DNA of 64,000 bases from Hydractinia symbiolongicarpus. Lineage: Eukaryota > Cnidaria > Hydrozoa > Anthoathecata > Hydractiniidae. The stretch covers positions 24,490,501-24,554,500 of the forward strand of contig NC_079880.1 of NCBI RefSeq assembly GCF_029227915.1, given 5' to 3'. The notes under the pieces are model-generated. The model was not told the origin of the DNA. It worked only from the letters and a program-made list of their open reading frames with translations, and made no database searches. How positions within the stretch are numbered: position 1 is the first letter of the stretch; each line of letters starts with the position of its first letter. The position numbers were made by a program, and so were the translations under genes. Of this stretch, positions 40,501 to 51,078 are shown piece after piece.

Positions 40501-43500
40501 TTTTTGGACAATCTGATTAACAATTTGGCGTGCTTGAAGTCAGTATTTCAAATATCACATCCGACGTCCTTAATAATGTTGATAAAAAGTTGTGACACAA
40601 CAAAAAAGGGAAGAAAAGCTGTATTTTCTATTACTCTATTTTTCATGAACAGCTAAACTAAACTTAAAATTTTAAACCTGAAAAGCTTTATCCAGTTGCT
40701 AAAAACTGAACTTAATTTTTAGGAAGTGATCCAGCTTTCGGAAGAACTGATGCAAATTAATGATGTAAGTACAAGTTTAAAATAGAATATAAAATACCCT
40801 ATACAATGGAGTGAATAAGTGCTGTCATTTGCGATCAAAATTGCTGTTTTTTATTTCCACGTGACATAGGAAACATTAAATACTTTGTAGATTTTGAACA
40901 TGTTTTTTCGTGAACACATCAATAGCTGGTTTTTTATTGTGATATTTACATTTTGCTTGTTTGTTTGTTCCCTTTTTTGTTCGTTGTTTGGATAATTTTC
41001 CTTGTGTTGTTTAATTAGGCTTTGATTTTTTTAGTACTTGGTCTTTACATCTCAACTTCTTATCATTTTTTCCATACATATTTTCACAGATTTTTTTCCA
41101 CTCTTATGCACCGGGCACACATTGACAAATGCATTTTTTGTAAATACTATTTTCGGAAGTGTTGGTATAAATATTTGACTATATAATAAATAAAATAAAA
41201 AAACGGTATCATGGAGACATTTTAATGGACTTCAGAGTTCTTTTCTTTTGATTCGCCTATAAAACTGGTTTATGTTTAGGCACCAGCAGTAGAAGAGACG
41301 CCTGATGTGACTTTGGTTTCCAATGGGAAAGAATGGAAGTCAGGTGATCGGTGCAGAGCTATACGAAAAACAGATGGAGAGTAAGTTCCGTGCCACAAAA
41401 TGTTTTGTTGGTTCAAAAGCAGTTTAAATTTCATATATAATCCTTTTATATTACTCAGGAAAACAATTTTTTTTTTGGATTTCACGAGATCTGTCGGTTT
41501 TTATTTCTAGGCCGGGTTGCGATAACCTTTGCTACATGTAAAGATATAAAAAACAGAGTAAGTACAAAAAAGACAACATCAAAGGTTAACTTGGACAACC
41601 TTTCTCTTGCATTCTGGGTACCACTTGATATCTCAAGTTGCACTATGATTCAGAAAAATGTGCTCAAATCTAAAAAGACAGAATATTTGTTTAGTACCAT
41701 CAGTTTTGCTTGACTTTAACAACGGTTCCAAATATAAACATGGCGAAAGCATTCTATATATTGTCTATACCGTGTTATTCTTTTTACTTACTAGGAGTAC
41801 AAATATGACAATCTAGAAGCATTTCAGAAATTTCTCCTTTTACATTTTATCGTGCAAATAACGGTGAAACATTTTTGTTTAGATATTATACATGCACTGT
41901 GGACATGATAGCTGACGATAAAGTTTCATGTACAGTAAAATTCGACAACAGTGGTTCTGTAGATGTTGTAAAAGTAAGTAGCTTCATTCAAGAGATATTC
42001 TATTTAAGCTTATTTAAGTTTTATTTAAGTTTTGAAGTATTCTCTTTGCATTTCTTATAAACAGTTATCTTCACTGGAACCTATCGAAGAAGAGGTCAAG
42101 TTACCACAAGGAACCATTATTGTTAGTAGCACTCAAAATAAATCAAATAAAATTACCAGGTAAAGTTGGTGTTGTCTGTTTGTTCAATTTTTTTTAAAAT
42201 AATGTTATGATCATGTAGTTTAGAAAAAAGAAAATAAAAATATAGAGCGGTCTGTCACCAATTCAAGTTACAATTGGACTTTTTCTGAAATATAATCATT
42301 CGTGTTTAATGGTCTAATATTTTATGAGGACACCCATTATATAATTACAGAACTTTTTCCTTGAATTTAAATTGGTGGTTTATTGGAGCTCTGCAGGTAG
42401 CTGGACTTGTCAACCTTACATATTTGTATAATAATCTAAATTGAGAGTGAGATATCGAAGTGGATATGTGCGTTGTGTTTGCATTCAAGAAGAAAAAAAA
42501 GTCTTTGTTGTCTGGTTCACTATGTTGTTTCTTTTGTTGCAGGGAAGAAATAGACAAACGAAGGGAGGTAAAAAAGAAGAAATTGCAGAAAAAGAAGCAA
42601 AGAATGAAGGTAATGTAATTTCTGTTGTTTCACAGGTGGTGTAGTGGTAAAGCCGTTCCAGTGTAGAATAATTTGACATGATCGTATTGTGTTAGGACAA
42701 AGTGGTGTTGGGGTCGTGGTTCAACGGATCTTAATAACAGTTCTTTGCTCACAAGATATTAACGTTTAAAAAAAGGGAAAGTGGGAAGGGCTAAGCCTAG
42801 TAACAGCGCCACAATGTTTGTTATGTAGATTTTCTTAAAATTCGCATGAATGCATGAAGCATTAGTTTGGGGTATCCTCGCCCGACTTTCAAAACACTTT
42901 GCATCTTTACCAAGTTTGATTTTGTAAGAACAAAAAGAATATTTTTGGAATTTTATAATAGGGATATGTTTTCTTCACAGGATTTTGAAGAAGCGCGCGA
43001 AGCTGGTAAAAACAGATGGCAAACATTTTTTAAAAAAGGAAGTCTGAAGGTGAGTCTTTTTCTAACTTCTCGATGGTGTAGTTTTGTTCGTATGTATGTG
43101 TGTTAACTGGTATTAAAACAGTCTAAAAAGACATTAAGACAACAACTACCAGCGAATTTCTCTCTAAAATTTTATTGGCGAAAATAGGTGCGTTAATTGT
43201 GTATTTCGCGAAAAAACGCAAAAACTGAAAAGATGCTAAAGAGATTTGAATTTCATTTTATTTAACCGACCAATCACAATTGTGCATTTAGGGTTTTCAA
43301 ATTTCTTTTTAACAATTTTAATGTTATTTTTTTCAATCCACGAAAATATATATTTCCTAAAAATATATGCTTCGAAATACTCAAGATTCTCCTTGATGTC
43401 TTATTTCGTGATTTTATTTTACAGGGCAAACACAAGGTGAAAGGAATTAACAAGAAAAGTATATTTGCATCAAGAGAAGACGGAAAAGGAAAAGTAAGTA

Positions 43501-44054
43501 CCGTAATGTTTTTGGAAATTACCCTGAAAAAAGGGAGTATGTTAGTAGTCTGGAAATTTTATAAAAGCCGAAAAAAGAAGAATTTGTATGCCAATTATTT
43601 TCAAGTTTAAAAATATTCATTCTATTGGCTATTTAGTATCTGCAAATAAATTTTATTTCAGCAAATTAAGAATTCCTATAATTTTTTCAATTATTCCGTA
43701 AAGAAATTACATTGAAATATTCCATGCTGGTGCGATATCAAACGGCATGATAGTATTCGTTAATTCTGGCAAGTGTAACTCTAAAAATAGTATTAGAGGT
43801 ACCGAAGAAGCTAATATGATGTTAGGTTAATTTTATTATGGTATACCTTTTTTTACTCCAAACTTACAAATCTTTGTTTAACATCAACAAACGCTTTAAA
43901 TTTATTTGAATATCTGCAAACAAATTTTATTTCAGCAAATTAAGAATTCCTAAACGCTCTGAATTTATTATAGATTGGTGTTGGTACGTGTGGCACGTCA
44001 GGCAAAGGAATGACTGACTACACGCCGGCGTCTTCATACATGTACAAGAAATAA
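37588..44054 (+). CDS. SMNDC1: Survival motor neuron domain-containing protein 1 (SPF30)
   Basis: Ten exons join in frame to 247 residues (human SMNDC1 is about 238): 37588-37650, 39077-39142, 40723-40764, 41280-41380, 41883-41973, 42065-42159, 42543-42609, 42981-43049, 43425-43493 and 43974-44054. The N-terminal helix contains ENYKAQLKQVDAAL and LKKLKQDLLEVIQLSEEL. The Tudor domain, about residues 74-130, begins WKSGDRCRAI and includes YYTCTVDMI and VKFDNSG. A Lys/Arg-rich stretch follows (REEIDKRREVKKKKLQKKK), then NRWQTFFKK and the conserved end SIFASRE..GKIGVGTCGTSGKGMTDY. The protein is a spliceosome assembly factor that binds dimethylarginine of Sm proteins in the nucleus and promotes tri-snRNP joining. 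Its introns carry a MITE and tRNA-like sequence. Confidence 0.96.
38066..38457. mobile_element. Tourist-like MITE in SMNDC1 intron 1
   Basis: The left end starts GGCTGTCATCAAAAAATG and includes GTTGTGTTCGCGTCCT. The right end read in reverse complement starts GGCCACCATAAAAAATATG and includes GTTGTGTTTGCGTCCT, so the TIRs span about 33 bp. The element is flanked by TAA on each side, which fits the three-base TWA target duplication of PIF/Harbinger elements. Just inside each end GACCGACTCA occurs in the same direction. No transposase is encoded. Confidence 0.6.
38567..38633 (-). repeat. tRNA-like (SINE-head or pseudo-tRNA) sequence in SMNDC1 intron 1
   Basis: On the minus strand AACTCAGTCAGTAGAGTGC resembles a D arm with A box, CTAGACTCATACCC an anticodon region with CAT, and GTGGGTTTGATCCCTAC a T arm with B box. 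The T stem pairs with one G-T wobble. The acceptor stem and anticodon stem do not pair well, so it is not a functional tRNA. It is more likely the pol III head of a SINE or a tRNA pseudogene. Confidence 0.5.
39157..39210 (+). repeat. Perfect 27-bp tandem duplication in SMNDC1 intron 2
   Basis: TTTTATTTTCTTGTGTTTAC plus seven further bases is present twice in direct succession (39157-39183 and 39184-39210). It lies 14 bases after exon 2 and does not disturb the donor site. Confidence 0.85.
43637..43952 (+). repeat. 42-bp direct repeats in the last SMNDC1 intron
   Basis: 43637-43678 and 43911-43952 agree at 41 of 42 positions and both contain TTTTATTTCAGCAAATT, which looks like a splice acceptor. 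The second copy lies 22 bases before the genuine exon 10 start at 43974. The pair encloses about 230 bp of unrecognised AT-rich sequence. Confidence 0.8.
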
Positions 44055-44465
44055 GTCCTGTTTTACACAAGAAATAAGTCCTGTTTTACACTAAGTATTG
44101 TCGTGTAGACCGAAATGGTATCGTTTAAAGAGAAGCACATCTTGGCAAAGGTAGTCCTGTACCAACCACGACGGATTTGGTTGTGTGACTGGTGTGTGTC
44201 AAAAAAAGAAAGACTTTTCTGATCCTTCGTCCAATACATTGTAATTTTAATGTTCAGGGCTGTTTAATAATTACGTCACGTCCTGTGGGTAGGTTTGTCC
44301 ACACGTTTTTCATGATTCTCAGTGCTTATAAATTAGGGTTGTTAATTCAAATCCATGATAACGCAACGGTAAGCAATTTCATTGCAACCCCTGTCTTGGA
44401 TGATATATAAACAGTTTGAGAAACATTAAAAAATAAGTTCGTACAACTAGTCTTCTATAGTTTTG
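44055..44465. other. SMNDC1 3' flank
   Basis: A perfect 23-bp tandem duplication at 44044-44089 covers the stop codon: the TAA is in the first unit and the second unit is wholly in the 3' UTR. No AATAAA is present in the first 300 bases after the stop. No other gene is seen. Confidence 0.6.
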
Positions 44466-44821
44466 GTTTGTGTAGCTGGGTCGATTTTGTTTAGCTATGC
44501 AGGGTCGATTTTGTTTAGCTATGCTGGGTCGATTTTGTGTAGCTATACTGGGTCGATTTTGTGTAGCTATGCTGGGTCGATTTTGTGTAGCTATACTGGT
44601 CGATTTTGTGTAGCTATACTGGGTCAATTTTGTGTAGCTGTGCGGGGTCGATTTTGTGTAGCTGTGCTGGGTCGATTTTGTGTAGCTATACTGGGTCGAT
44701 TTTGTGTAGCTATGCTGGGTCGATTTTGTGTAGCTATGCTGGGTCGATTTTGTGTAGCTATGCTGGGTCGATTTTGTGTAGCTATACTGGGTAATTTTGT
44801 GTAGCTATGCGGGGTCGATTT
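44466..44821 (+). repeat. Minisatellite with a 24-bp unit
   Basis: About fifteen tandem units of GGGTCGATTTTGTGTAGCTA plus four bases (TGCT or TACT). Because 24 is a multiple of three, long open frames appear in two forward frames and one reverse frame, with an eight-residue period (YAGSILCS and others). One unit has lost a base, which shifts the forward frames. These frames are artefacts of the repeat. Confidence 0.95.
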
Positions 44822-45365
44822 TAGATTCCTAAAGTTATTTTGAATTGGAAAAAATGTTACGCTTGGTGTAACTTAGCATAGGAGGGTCCCATAAATAAAC
44901 ATGAGGAAGCGTGTTGATGTGGGTCAAAAAGACAATTTTAGTGTGACGTAATGATTAAACTGCTCCTTTTATTGTTTTAATAGCTGATAATTTTGTTAGA
45001 AAAAAAAATATCGACACGTTTTATCTTTTATGTTGTGACTTCTAAAATGTTCAAAAAGAGAATTGCGTGACTTCTTTGATGGTCATCTTGACGCGATGGC
45101 AGCTAATTAATGTTATTCGTGATTTTCAACAAGCTCGTGTATCATGCACAAAGATAAGATAAATTAGCACTCCTGTAAAGAATATTCATTATGCGGACAG
45201 TTAACATTTTTTATGATGACATAAACTGTAGTAAATAGAAATGGGATAAAGTTTAGAAATAAACATGTTTCCGATTAGCACGTAAAAAAGAACTCAAAAC
45301 TGCATATTTTTCTGCAACAGATCTTGCAATCACGGAACGGGGTGAATATTTTAGTTTTAATTGAA

Positions 45366-45690
45366 ACATGTTTTGCTCATGTCATTAGAACAGAATAAAT
45401 AAAATACAAAATAAATATTGGTTATAAATACTGTCCGACTATATGTTAATTACAATAACTATGTAAAATTATAATGTAAAAGGCGAGGGAAATAATTAGG
45501 CAAAGATAAAAGGAATACCGAGAGAAAAAAAGGTGAGAAATAAGGAAAAGTATAGCACAGTTAAAAAAAAGTGCCAAGTGAATAATTTGAGAATTAATAT
45601 CGCGCAGTCATATAAAGGGCCTCTTTAAATCATAAATTAACTTTATTTTTAGCGTTATCTATTATTTTAAATAAATATTATAAGATGAGA
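45366..45690 (+). repeat. Left arm of a long inverted repeat
   Basis: This arm matches the reverse complement of 46605-46966 along its whole length. Shared landmarks are AATAGATAACGCTAAAAA, TTAACTGTGCTATA, TCTCACCTTTTTTCTCTC, AATTAACATATAGT, ACAGTATTTATAACCA and TGTATTTTATTTATTCTG. By eye identity is high but imperfect with small indels. The two arms enclose about 915 bp. Confidence 0.85.
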
Positions 45691-46199
45691 AGCACGACCT
45701 CGTTGCAATGAAGAATGCTAAGATTATTTTCAAAAATTAAGTTACTAACTAATAACGATTTGATTTAGGTTAAATGTTTGAACCTTCAAAACAAACAATT
45801 GTTGGGTTGGTAAGATGTGACAAATGTTAAAACTAACTTTCGAAAGAATTTATAACCAGTTAATCTCATTAATAGCATTGCTAAATGTTATCTATAAATC
45901 GAATGCATTTTGACCAAGTTAATAAAAAAAAAAATCTAACATACATTGTATTAAACTTCCATATGTTGGTAAGTGCTCACGACAGTCCAAACTTAAATTA
46001 CAGGCCTTAGTTAAAAAATATTATAAACCTAAAGTAAACATTAAAATAATTTTTAATTCTTTTAAAATTCAACAGTACTTCTCTTCTAAAGAAAAACTAC
46101 CCTTTAATGCTCGCTCTAAATTAGTGTTATTAGTTCAAATGTGCTGGCTGCTATTGTCGTTATATTAGCGAGACATCACGATATCAACATCCTCCCCAG

Positions 46200-46455
46200 A
46201 TTGAAGAAGAACTACTTTGTTCATCACTAACATACTGCCGTACGTAGTGTAGTGGGTTCGTCTGCAGCTCCCAGTTCTGGGGACCGCAGATCAAATCCCG
46301 CTCACTGCTTGGCAGTATGTTAGTGATGAACAAAGTAGTTCTTCTTCAATATGACTTACACGCATTATACTCGCCCGTCATGTTCAGAGGTCTGATCGGG
46401 GTGAAGCATTCTCTGTTGAGAATGAAATACGGATGTGCTATGATAAATATTCACC
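46200..46455 (+). mobile_element. tRNA-like foldback SINE, copy 3 (intact arms)
   Basis: A 40-bp left arm (46200-46239) and right arm (46311-46350) are perfect reverse complements, containing CATCACTAACATACTGCC and GGCAGTATGTTAGTGATG. Between them lies a tRNA-like core with A box TAGTGTAGTGG (46245-46255) and B box GATCAAATC (46289-46297). They are 33 nt apart, as in a real tRNA gene. The 3' body (CGGGGTGAAGCATTCTCTG ... GATAAATATTCACC) is shared with the copies at 24693-25142. The core thus has internal pol III promoter elements flanked by a long palindrome. It lies inside the spacer of a larger inverted repeat. Confidence 0.75.
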
Positions 46456-46468
46456 TCCTCCGCAGAAT

Positions 46469-46516
46469 TTGTTAGGCTTTTTATATTTAGACAGCCTGAA
46501 ATAAAAAGCCTAACAA
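46469..46516. repeat. Perfect 16-bp hairpin next to the foldback SINE
   Basis: TTGTTAGGCTTTTTAT (46469-46484) and ATAAAAAGCCTAACAA (46501-46516) are exact reverse complements around a 16-base loop. Imperfect outer arms at 46184-46199 and 46520-46535 (12 of 16 matching) enclose both this hairpin and the SINE. Confidence 0.85.
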
Positions 46517-46604
46517 GTCCTGGGGATGAGGTTGAACACGCTAGCTTAAAACTAAAATAGAGAAACCCACAAAAGTGGAAGGATCTAAGGAGTCACGTGT
46601 CTCA

Positions 46605-46966
46605 GCTTATAATTATAATTATTTGGAACAATAGATAACGCTAAAAACAAAAGTAATTAAAAAATCAAGGAAGGCCTTCATATCCAATGGGAAAAGACTG
46701 ATGTCAATTCTCAAATTACTTACTTAGCACTGTATTTTTTAACTGTGCTATATTTTTTCTTTTTTCTCACCTTTTTTCTCTCTCTCCATATTCTTTCTCT
46801 TTCTTTACATAATTTTTTCACTCGCCTTCACATTATAATTTGATATAATTATTGCAATTAACATATAGTAATTATTTAGAACAGTATTTATAACCACTAG
46901 ATATTTGTATTTTATTTATTCTGAAGATGGCTAATGACATGATCGAAACATGTCACAAATTAAAAA
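46605..46966 (-). repeat. Right arm of the long inverted repeat
   Basis: Reverse-complement partner of 45366-45690. It extends from about TAATTATAATTATTTGGAAC to the CATGATCGAAACATGTC region. Beyond 46966 the similarity ends. Confidence 0.85.
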
Positions 46967-47789
46967 GTCGTTTTTATGCATATTTATTAAATTCTTAAAC
47001 CGTTGTTCCCTGGATCTTTTATCTTATATTACATCGCAAAATATGAAAGACCATGGGAACAAGGTATCTTTACTTCATGCTGGTGGGAATTTTATTTTCA
47101 TCTTAAAAGAATTGTTATGGAAAGTTAATGTACTCCAGATTTCGGTTATGAGATGAATGAGACAGGATAAACAATAAGAAGATATTATGTCGTACAAAAA
47201 CTGTCAGTGACGAAATGTTTTGGGGAAAATGTGAAAGGCATTTTGTGTTACGAAACTGATTTATAGTTTATAGTTCAGAACTGCGTTAAGTGTTTTAACT
47301 TTTTTCTTTCATTATATTTACTGTCTTTCTTTTAGAAGGGTTTTTGTAAAAAAATGCAACCAAGGAAAATGGACAAAAGTGACAATTTCTTTTGGGTTGA
47401 CGATTTTGTTATTTTTTTCTCTAATAAAGGTCCTTAAGCAAAGATCTCAGGGGTTTTTTTTCAATAAAGGATTTCAATAAATATCTATTTATATTAGATA
47501 TATCTTTCAACTAATTTCTCTCTCTTCATTTTCAAGAAAAAATTTATCTAACAAATTAAATATATGGTGAAGTTATATATCACTCTCCTGCACGGATGAT
47601 ATATCTAAATAGATCCCAGACTAAACCAATTTGTGAATAAATTGTATTGTTTCTCTTGAGAGTTTTCTCATTTTTTAAGATAACGAACGTAATGTGGTTG
47701 ACATTATTTGCGCAAGTTTCAATTCTTCTCCGCATGGTCGCTGGATCTGTTATTTTTAGTGTTGATATTGAATGGTTTAGAACTTAAAA
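46967..47789. other. Non-coding stretch
   Basis: AT-rich sequence without recognised coding exons or repeat boundaries. The open frame at 46950-47156 begins inside the inverted-repeat arm and has no support. Confidence 0.4.
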
Positions 47790-47987
47790 TACGGTAAAAT
47801 CTCTCTTTAACGAACATCTCAAAACAACGAACATCTCGAAATAACGAACATCTCGATTTTACGAACATCTCGATTATATAAACATATCAATTTTACGAGC
47901 AAAATTCTGTCGCTCCTTAAGAAAGCCTTCGATATAACAACGAACTTTTTGTCTGCTCAGGGTTCCTTATATCGAGAGTTCACTGTA
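47790..47987. mobile_element. Tigger/pogo-like MITE
   Basis: The left end TACGGTAAAATCTCTCTTTA and the reverse complement of the right end, TACAGTGAACTCTCGATATA, agree at about 18 of 26 positions over the terminal repeat. Both are bounded by TA, as expected of Tc1/mariner-pogo insertions. Inside are about five tandem copies of an ACGAACATCTCGATTTT-like unit derived from the TIR. No transposase is encoded. Confidence 0.65.
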
Positions 47988-48069
47988 TGAAGTCTCGTCC
48001 CCAAAGCTCTTTGAAGTAAACTTCAAAAACAGATTTATCTCAAAGAGCTCTGCTCTGGGAACGAAACTT
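47988..48069. repeat. Inverted repeat abutting the Tigger-like MITE
   Basis: GAAGTCTCGTCCCCAAAGCT followed by CTTTGA on the left faces TCAAAGAGCTCTGCTCTGGG and AACGAAACTTC on the right, followed by ACTGTA. The text resembles the small element at 6021-6129. It begins at the right end of the MITE, so one may have inserted next to or into the other. Confidence 0.55.
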
Positions 48070-49968
48070 CACTGTATTTTAAATGTTATATTCCTGCTAA
48101 TTTACTCAAAAAACGTAACTGCGCGAAATTTAATACAGATATTACGCGTAAGGTTTGGAGCGAAAATTAATACTATTTCTAACGTTTACATAAAAGAAAA
48201 TGACCTAAACTATTTTTTCTTTGTTATTAACTTTCATGTTTCTTATTATCATGGTAACATCACAAGCTTGAACAATATAAATTCATATCAATTCTTATAG
48301 CATTGTATAGAAAAAAAACCTTGGGCACACGTGTAAAGAAGTATATTGATGTTTATCAGACAAAATTTTAAAACTTCAAGTGAAGCCAAGTCCTCTTCTT
48401 TCGTTTATGTATTGTTAGCTATATCTAAGTATACACGACCACAAGTAGCTGGTTCCATATCTGTTCATGTTGTCTAATGATGAGAAAAAATTGTCTTGAA
48501 ACGTCATCAAACATTAATGTAAACATACAACTTCGTTCCCAGGCCTTTGTCTCTTCTGGTAAACAGATAAACGCGCACATCTCATCATACATAAGAAAAA
48601 CGATTCAAGGAACTTTCTCGGCCCAGCCTTCTTTGTTTAAAAGGGAAAACAAAAAAAAATACAAAACAAAAAAAACAAAGAGAAAAAATTCGAGCTTTAG
48701 TTGTGCAAAGCAGATTTTTGTCTAAGTTTTGAACACAATAAGGCTGTTTTCCACTCAAACGAAAGTTTTCAAATCGATTGGTGCAGATAATTTCGAAATT
48801 AGAAGTTTTTACGTTTTCCCTGATTTCTTAGTATCATTTTCGTTCCAGTTGAAACCCGCCATTATAATGGTCAGAACTTAAAACGTATATAACGCCAAAT
48901 TAGCATTCAAGTCTCAAGAAGAAGAAAGACCCTAAGATGGAGAGCCAAATTAAAAATGGCGAACTTCATCAAACAGTTCTTAATCGAAGTGCGAATTATT
49001 ATGATGTCATTTGTATGAATAGAAAAAAATCATGTTATTTATATTCTTATGTGGATTCTAATTTTTATTATTTGTTTGTTATTTTTATTTATCTTCAACG
49101 TGCTATCTTTTATTTAAGTTTTAAAACAAGTTGTTTTCCTTCAATGTTATTTGCTTGGTTGATTAAGCTGTGTTCATTCACGAAAAAAGATTAGATACAT
49201 TTAAAAGTTGGAAGGAAAAAGGTTGGTAAGTTTTTGTTTCTTTGTAGAAATTCTCTAGTGTACTATTTTTCCTTATGTACCTTTTTTAAAGAGTATTTAA
49301 ATTTTAACTGAATGTGCTTCTTTTTTTTACACTTTTTAGCCTCAAATATTATTTTGTGTTCTTCCGAAAAATAGGAAAATCTATGGTTAGATTTACTTAT
49401 GATGATTAAGGATTCGAAGAAATAGATAATGTTGAAATCATCCATTGCAAAAAAAACACGGGTACTAGAAAAAGACAAAAATGTTCATAAATAATTCTTT
49501 TAACAATTTTAGACTTACATTATTTTGATTTGATAATCCACACGTTTTTTATAGCTAAATAGCTACAAGTGAACTGCAGATATATTTACAGTAAAAGCAG
49601 CTAAAATGACAACTACATCAAAATCATTTCAACTTCATCTATATCTGAAATGTCCGTCGAATCACTAGACTTATCTAAAATCTTATTTTAAAGGAAAGAA
49701 AATTAAGAAAAATTTAAGAACATTTTGAGGATCTAAATTAAAAAAGTTAAAAAATCTCCTTTCTTTAAGATAAGCGTTCTTATATATATAAAAACAAGCT
49801 GAGTAAGTTCTTAATGTGTTCTTATTTCGAAACCTATCATTGTTTCTGTTGTAACTAAAATCCAAGTGTGTTAATCGGATGTTTTTTTGAAGGAATCGAT
49901 GATCTTAACTAAACAATCTTTAAGAGTGGAAGAAATGCTAAGTCAAGTTTTCTAAACGCTATTTACAG
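48070..49968. other. Non-coding stretch upstream of the Ser/Pro-rich protein gene
   Basis: No convincing gene. An ATG at 48937 opens an 85-codon frame with one hydrophobic stretch (LFVIFIYLQRAIFYLSF), but it is very Phe/Tyr/Ile-rich, as expected from translating AT-rich DNA, and has no recognised homologue. I do not call it. Confidence 0.4.
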
Positions 49969-50079
49969 GTTCTTTTTGTTAAGCCAGAACCAAGAACAAA
50001 AATGGCGCAAGTTATTCTTACAAACGATTTGCTAAAACGTAACGTAGCTACTTTGGGCCTTTTCCAATCTCGTCTCCAG
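49969..50079 (+). CDS. Exon-like segment, possible alternative first exon of the 51-54 kb gene
   Basis: A good acceptor (ATTTACAG) and a GTTGGT donor bound 37 open codons with an internal ATG at 50002 (MAQVILTNDLLKRNVATLGL). It ends in phase 0, as does the exon at 51079-51192, so it could splice in frame to 51501. Its composition is less AT-biased than its surroundings. I do not recognise the peptide. It could also be a fragment of an unrelated gene or a decayed exon. Confidence 0.35.
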
Positions 50080-51078
50080 GTTGGTGTGCGATTATACTTA
50101 ACGTGCAGGCCGCTCATGTTAATCGCTTCGTGCTCCGTATTAACAGTTCCGGGGTAGAGGGAGCCTGGGGAAAAGGATAGGGTTTCTCAATTGAAAAAAT
50201 AAATTTTAAGCGGGAAATAAAATAGTTTAAGCCACTGAAAAATTCTCAGTATAAATGTTACTCATTGTAAATCGAAGAAAGTAGTATTGCTTCCAAGTAT
50301 TTAAGCACAACTTCTTTCGTTTATTCATACTAGTATGGTAGATAGAAAAGAAGCAAGTCCTTTCTAAACTGACTCTACTATATAAGTGCTAAAGAATTAA
50401 AAATAATAACAAATAAAGATATTTTTGTTTGAGGTATAAATTAGAAAATAAGTATAATTTTGCTTTCATGTTATCTTCACGAAACATGTCATAAATATGA
50501 CGATTTTCCTTCCTAAAATCAATTTCTGAATTGACATAAAAATAAAAGTGATCTGAAAGTGATAACGAGCCAACGGCTTTCTAAGAAACGCTCAAGATCG
50601 TTCTATACATCTCAAATGCTTTCAGTAACACTATTTCTGAAACAAATCTGTTTCCTAGCAACTTTAAATTTTCAATTTTATAAATTTAAACTGGTTTAAA
50701 AACAGTCGAGTACATAGGAAAGCAGCTTCCAGGATTGCTTTAGCAACTTTGCAACCTTATTCTCAACTTGAACACTAAGGAAATTACTAAGCCACTTTGA
50801 AGTTAGAATCAGTTATATGTTAAATTATTTGGAAATTATTTTGTAGTCCTTTAGATATTAATTTTTATTCATAACGAAAGTGAGTAAAATGGAAATTTGT
50901 CCGGTTCTCATATATTTTTTATGGTTTATCGGCTTAGCTGTGATAACTTTTAGAAGTAGGACTTGGCCTAAAAATACTGTGTTAGTATTTGGGACAGATA
51001 AATTTAAAGTTGAAAGTGTTTCGAACTTTATTTAGTTCTTACTCATCAGTTCAAACGATCAATTCAGATTAAATCAAG
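50080..51078 (+). other. Non-coding stretch before the unknown Ser/Pro-rich gene
   Basis: AT-rich, with no repeats or exons recognised. An AG at 51066-51067 directly before ATTAAATCAAG and the start codon could be a cis or trans splice acceptor, but this is speculative. Confidence 0.4.

Noticed and set aside
42637-42730. tRNA-like A box (TGGTGTAGTGG) and GTTCAACGG in an SMNDC1 intron
   Set aside because: The two elements are over 70 nt apart and the second lacks the final C of the B box, so it is not convincing as a tRNA or SINE head.
46201-46516. CRISPR-like repeat structure
   Set aside because: There are palindromes but no series of identical direct repeats with unique spacers, and the genome is eukaryotic.
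48937-49194. 85-codon ATG frame with a hydrophobic segment
   Set aside because: Composition matches AT-rich non-coding DNA, and there is no homology or splice evidence.
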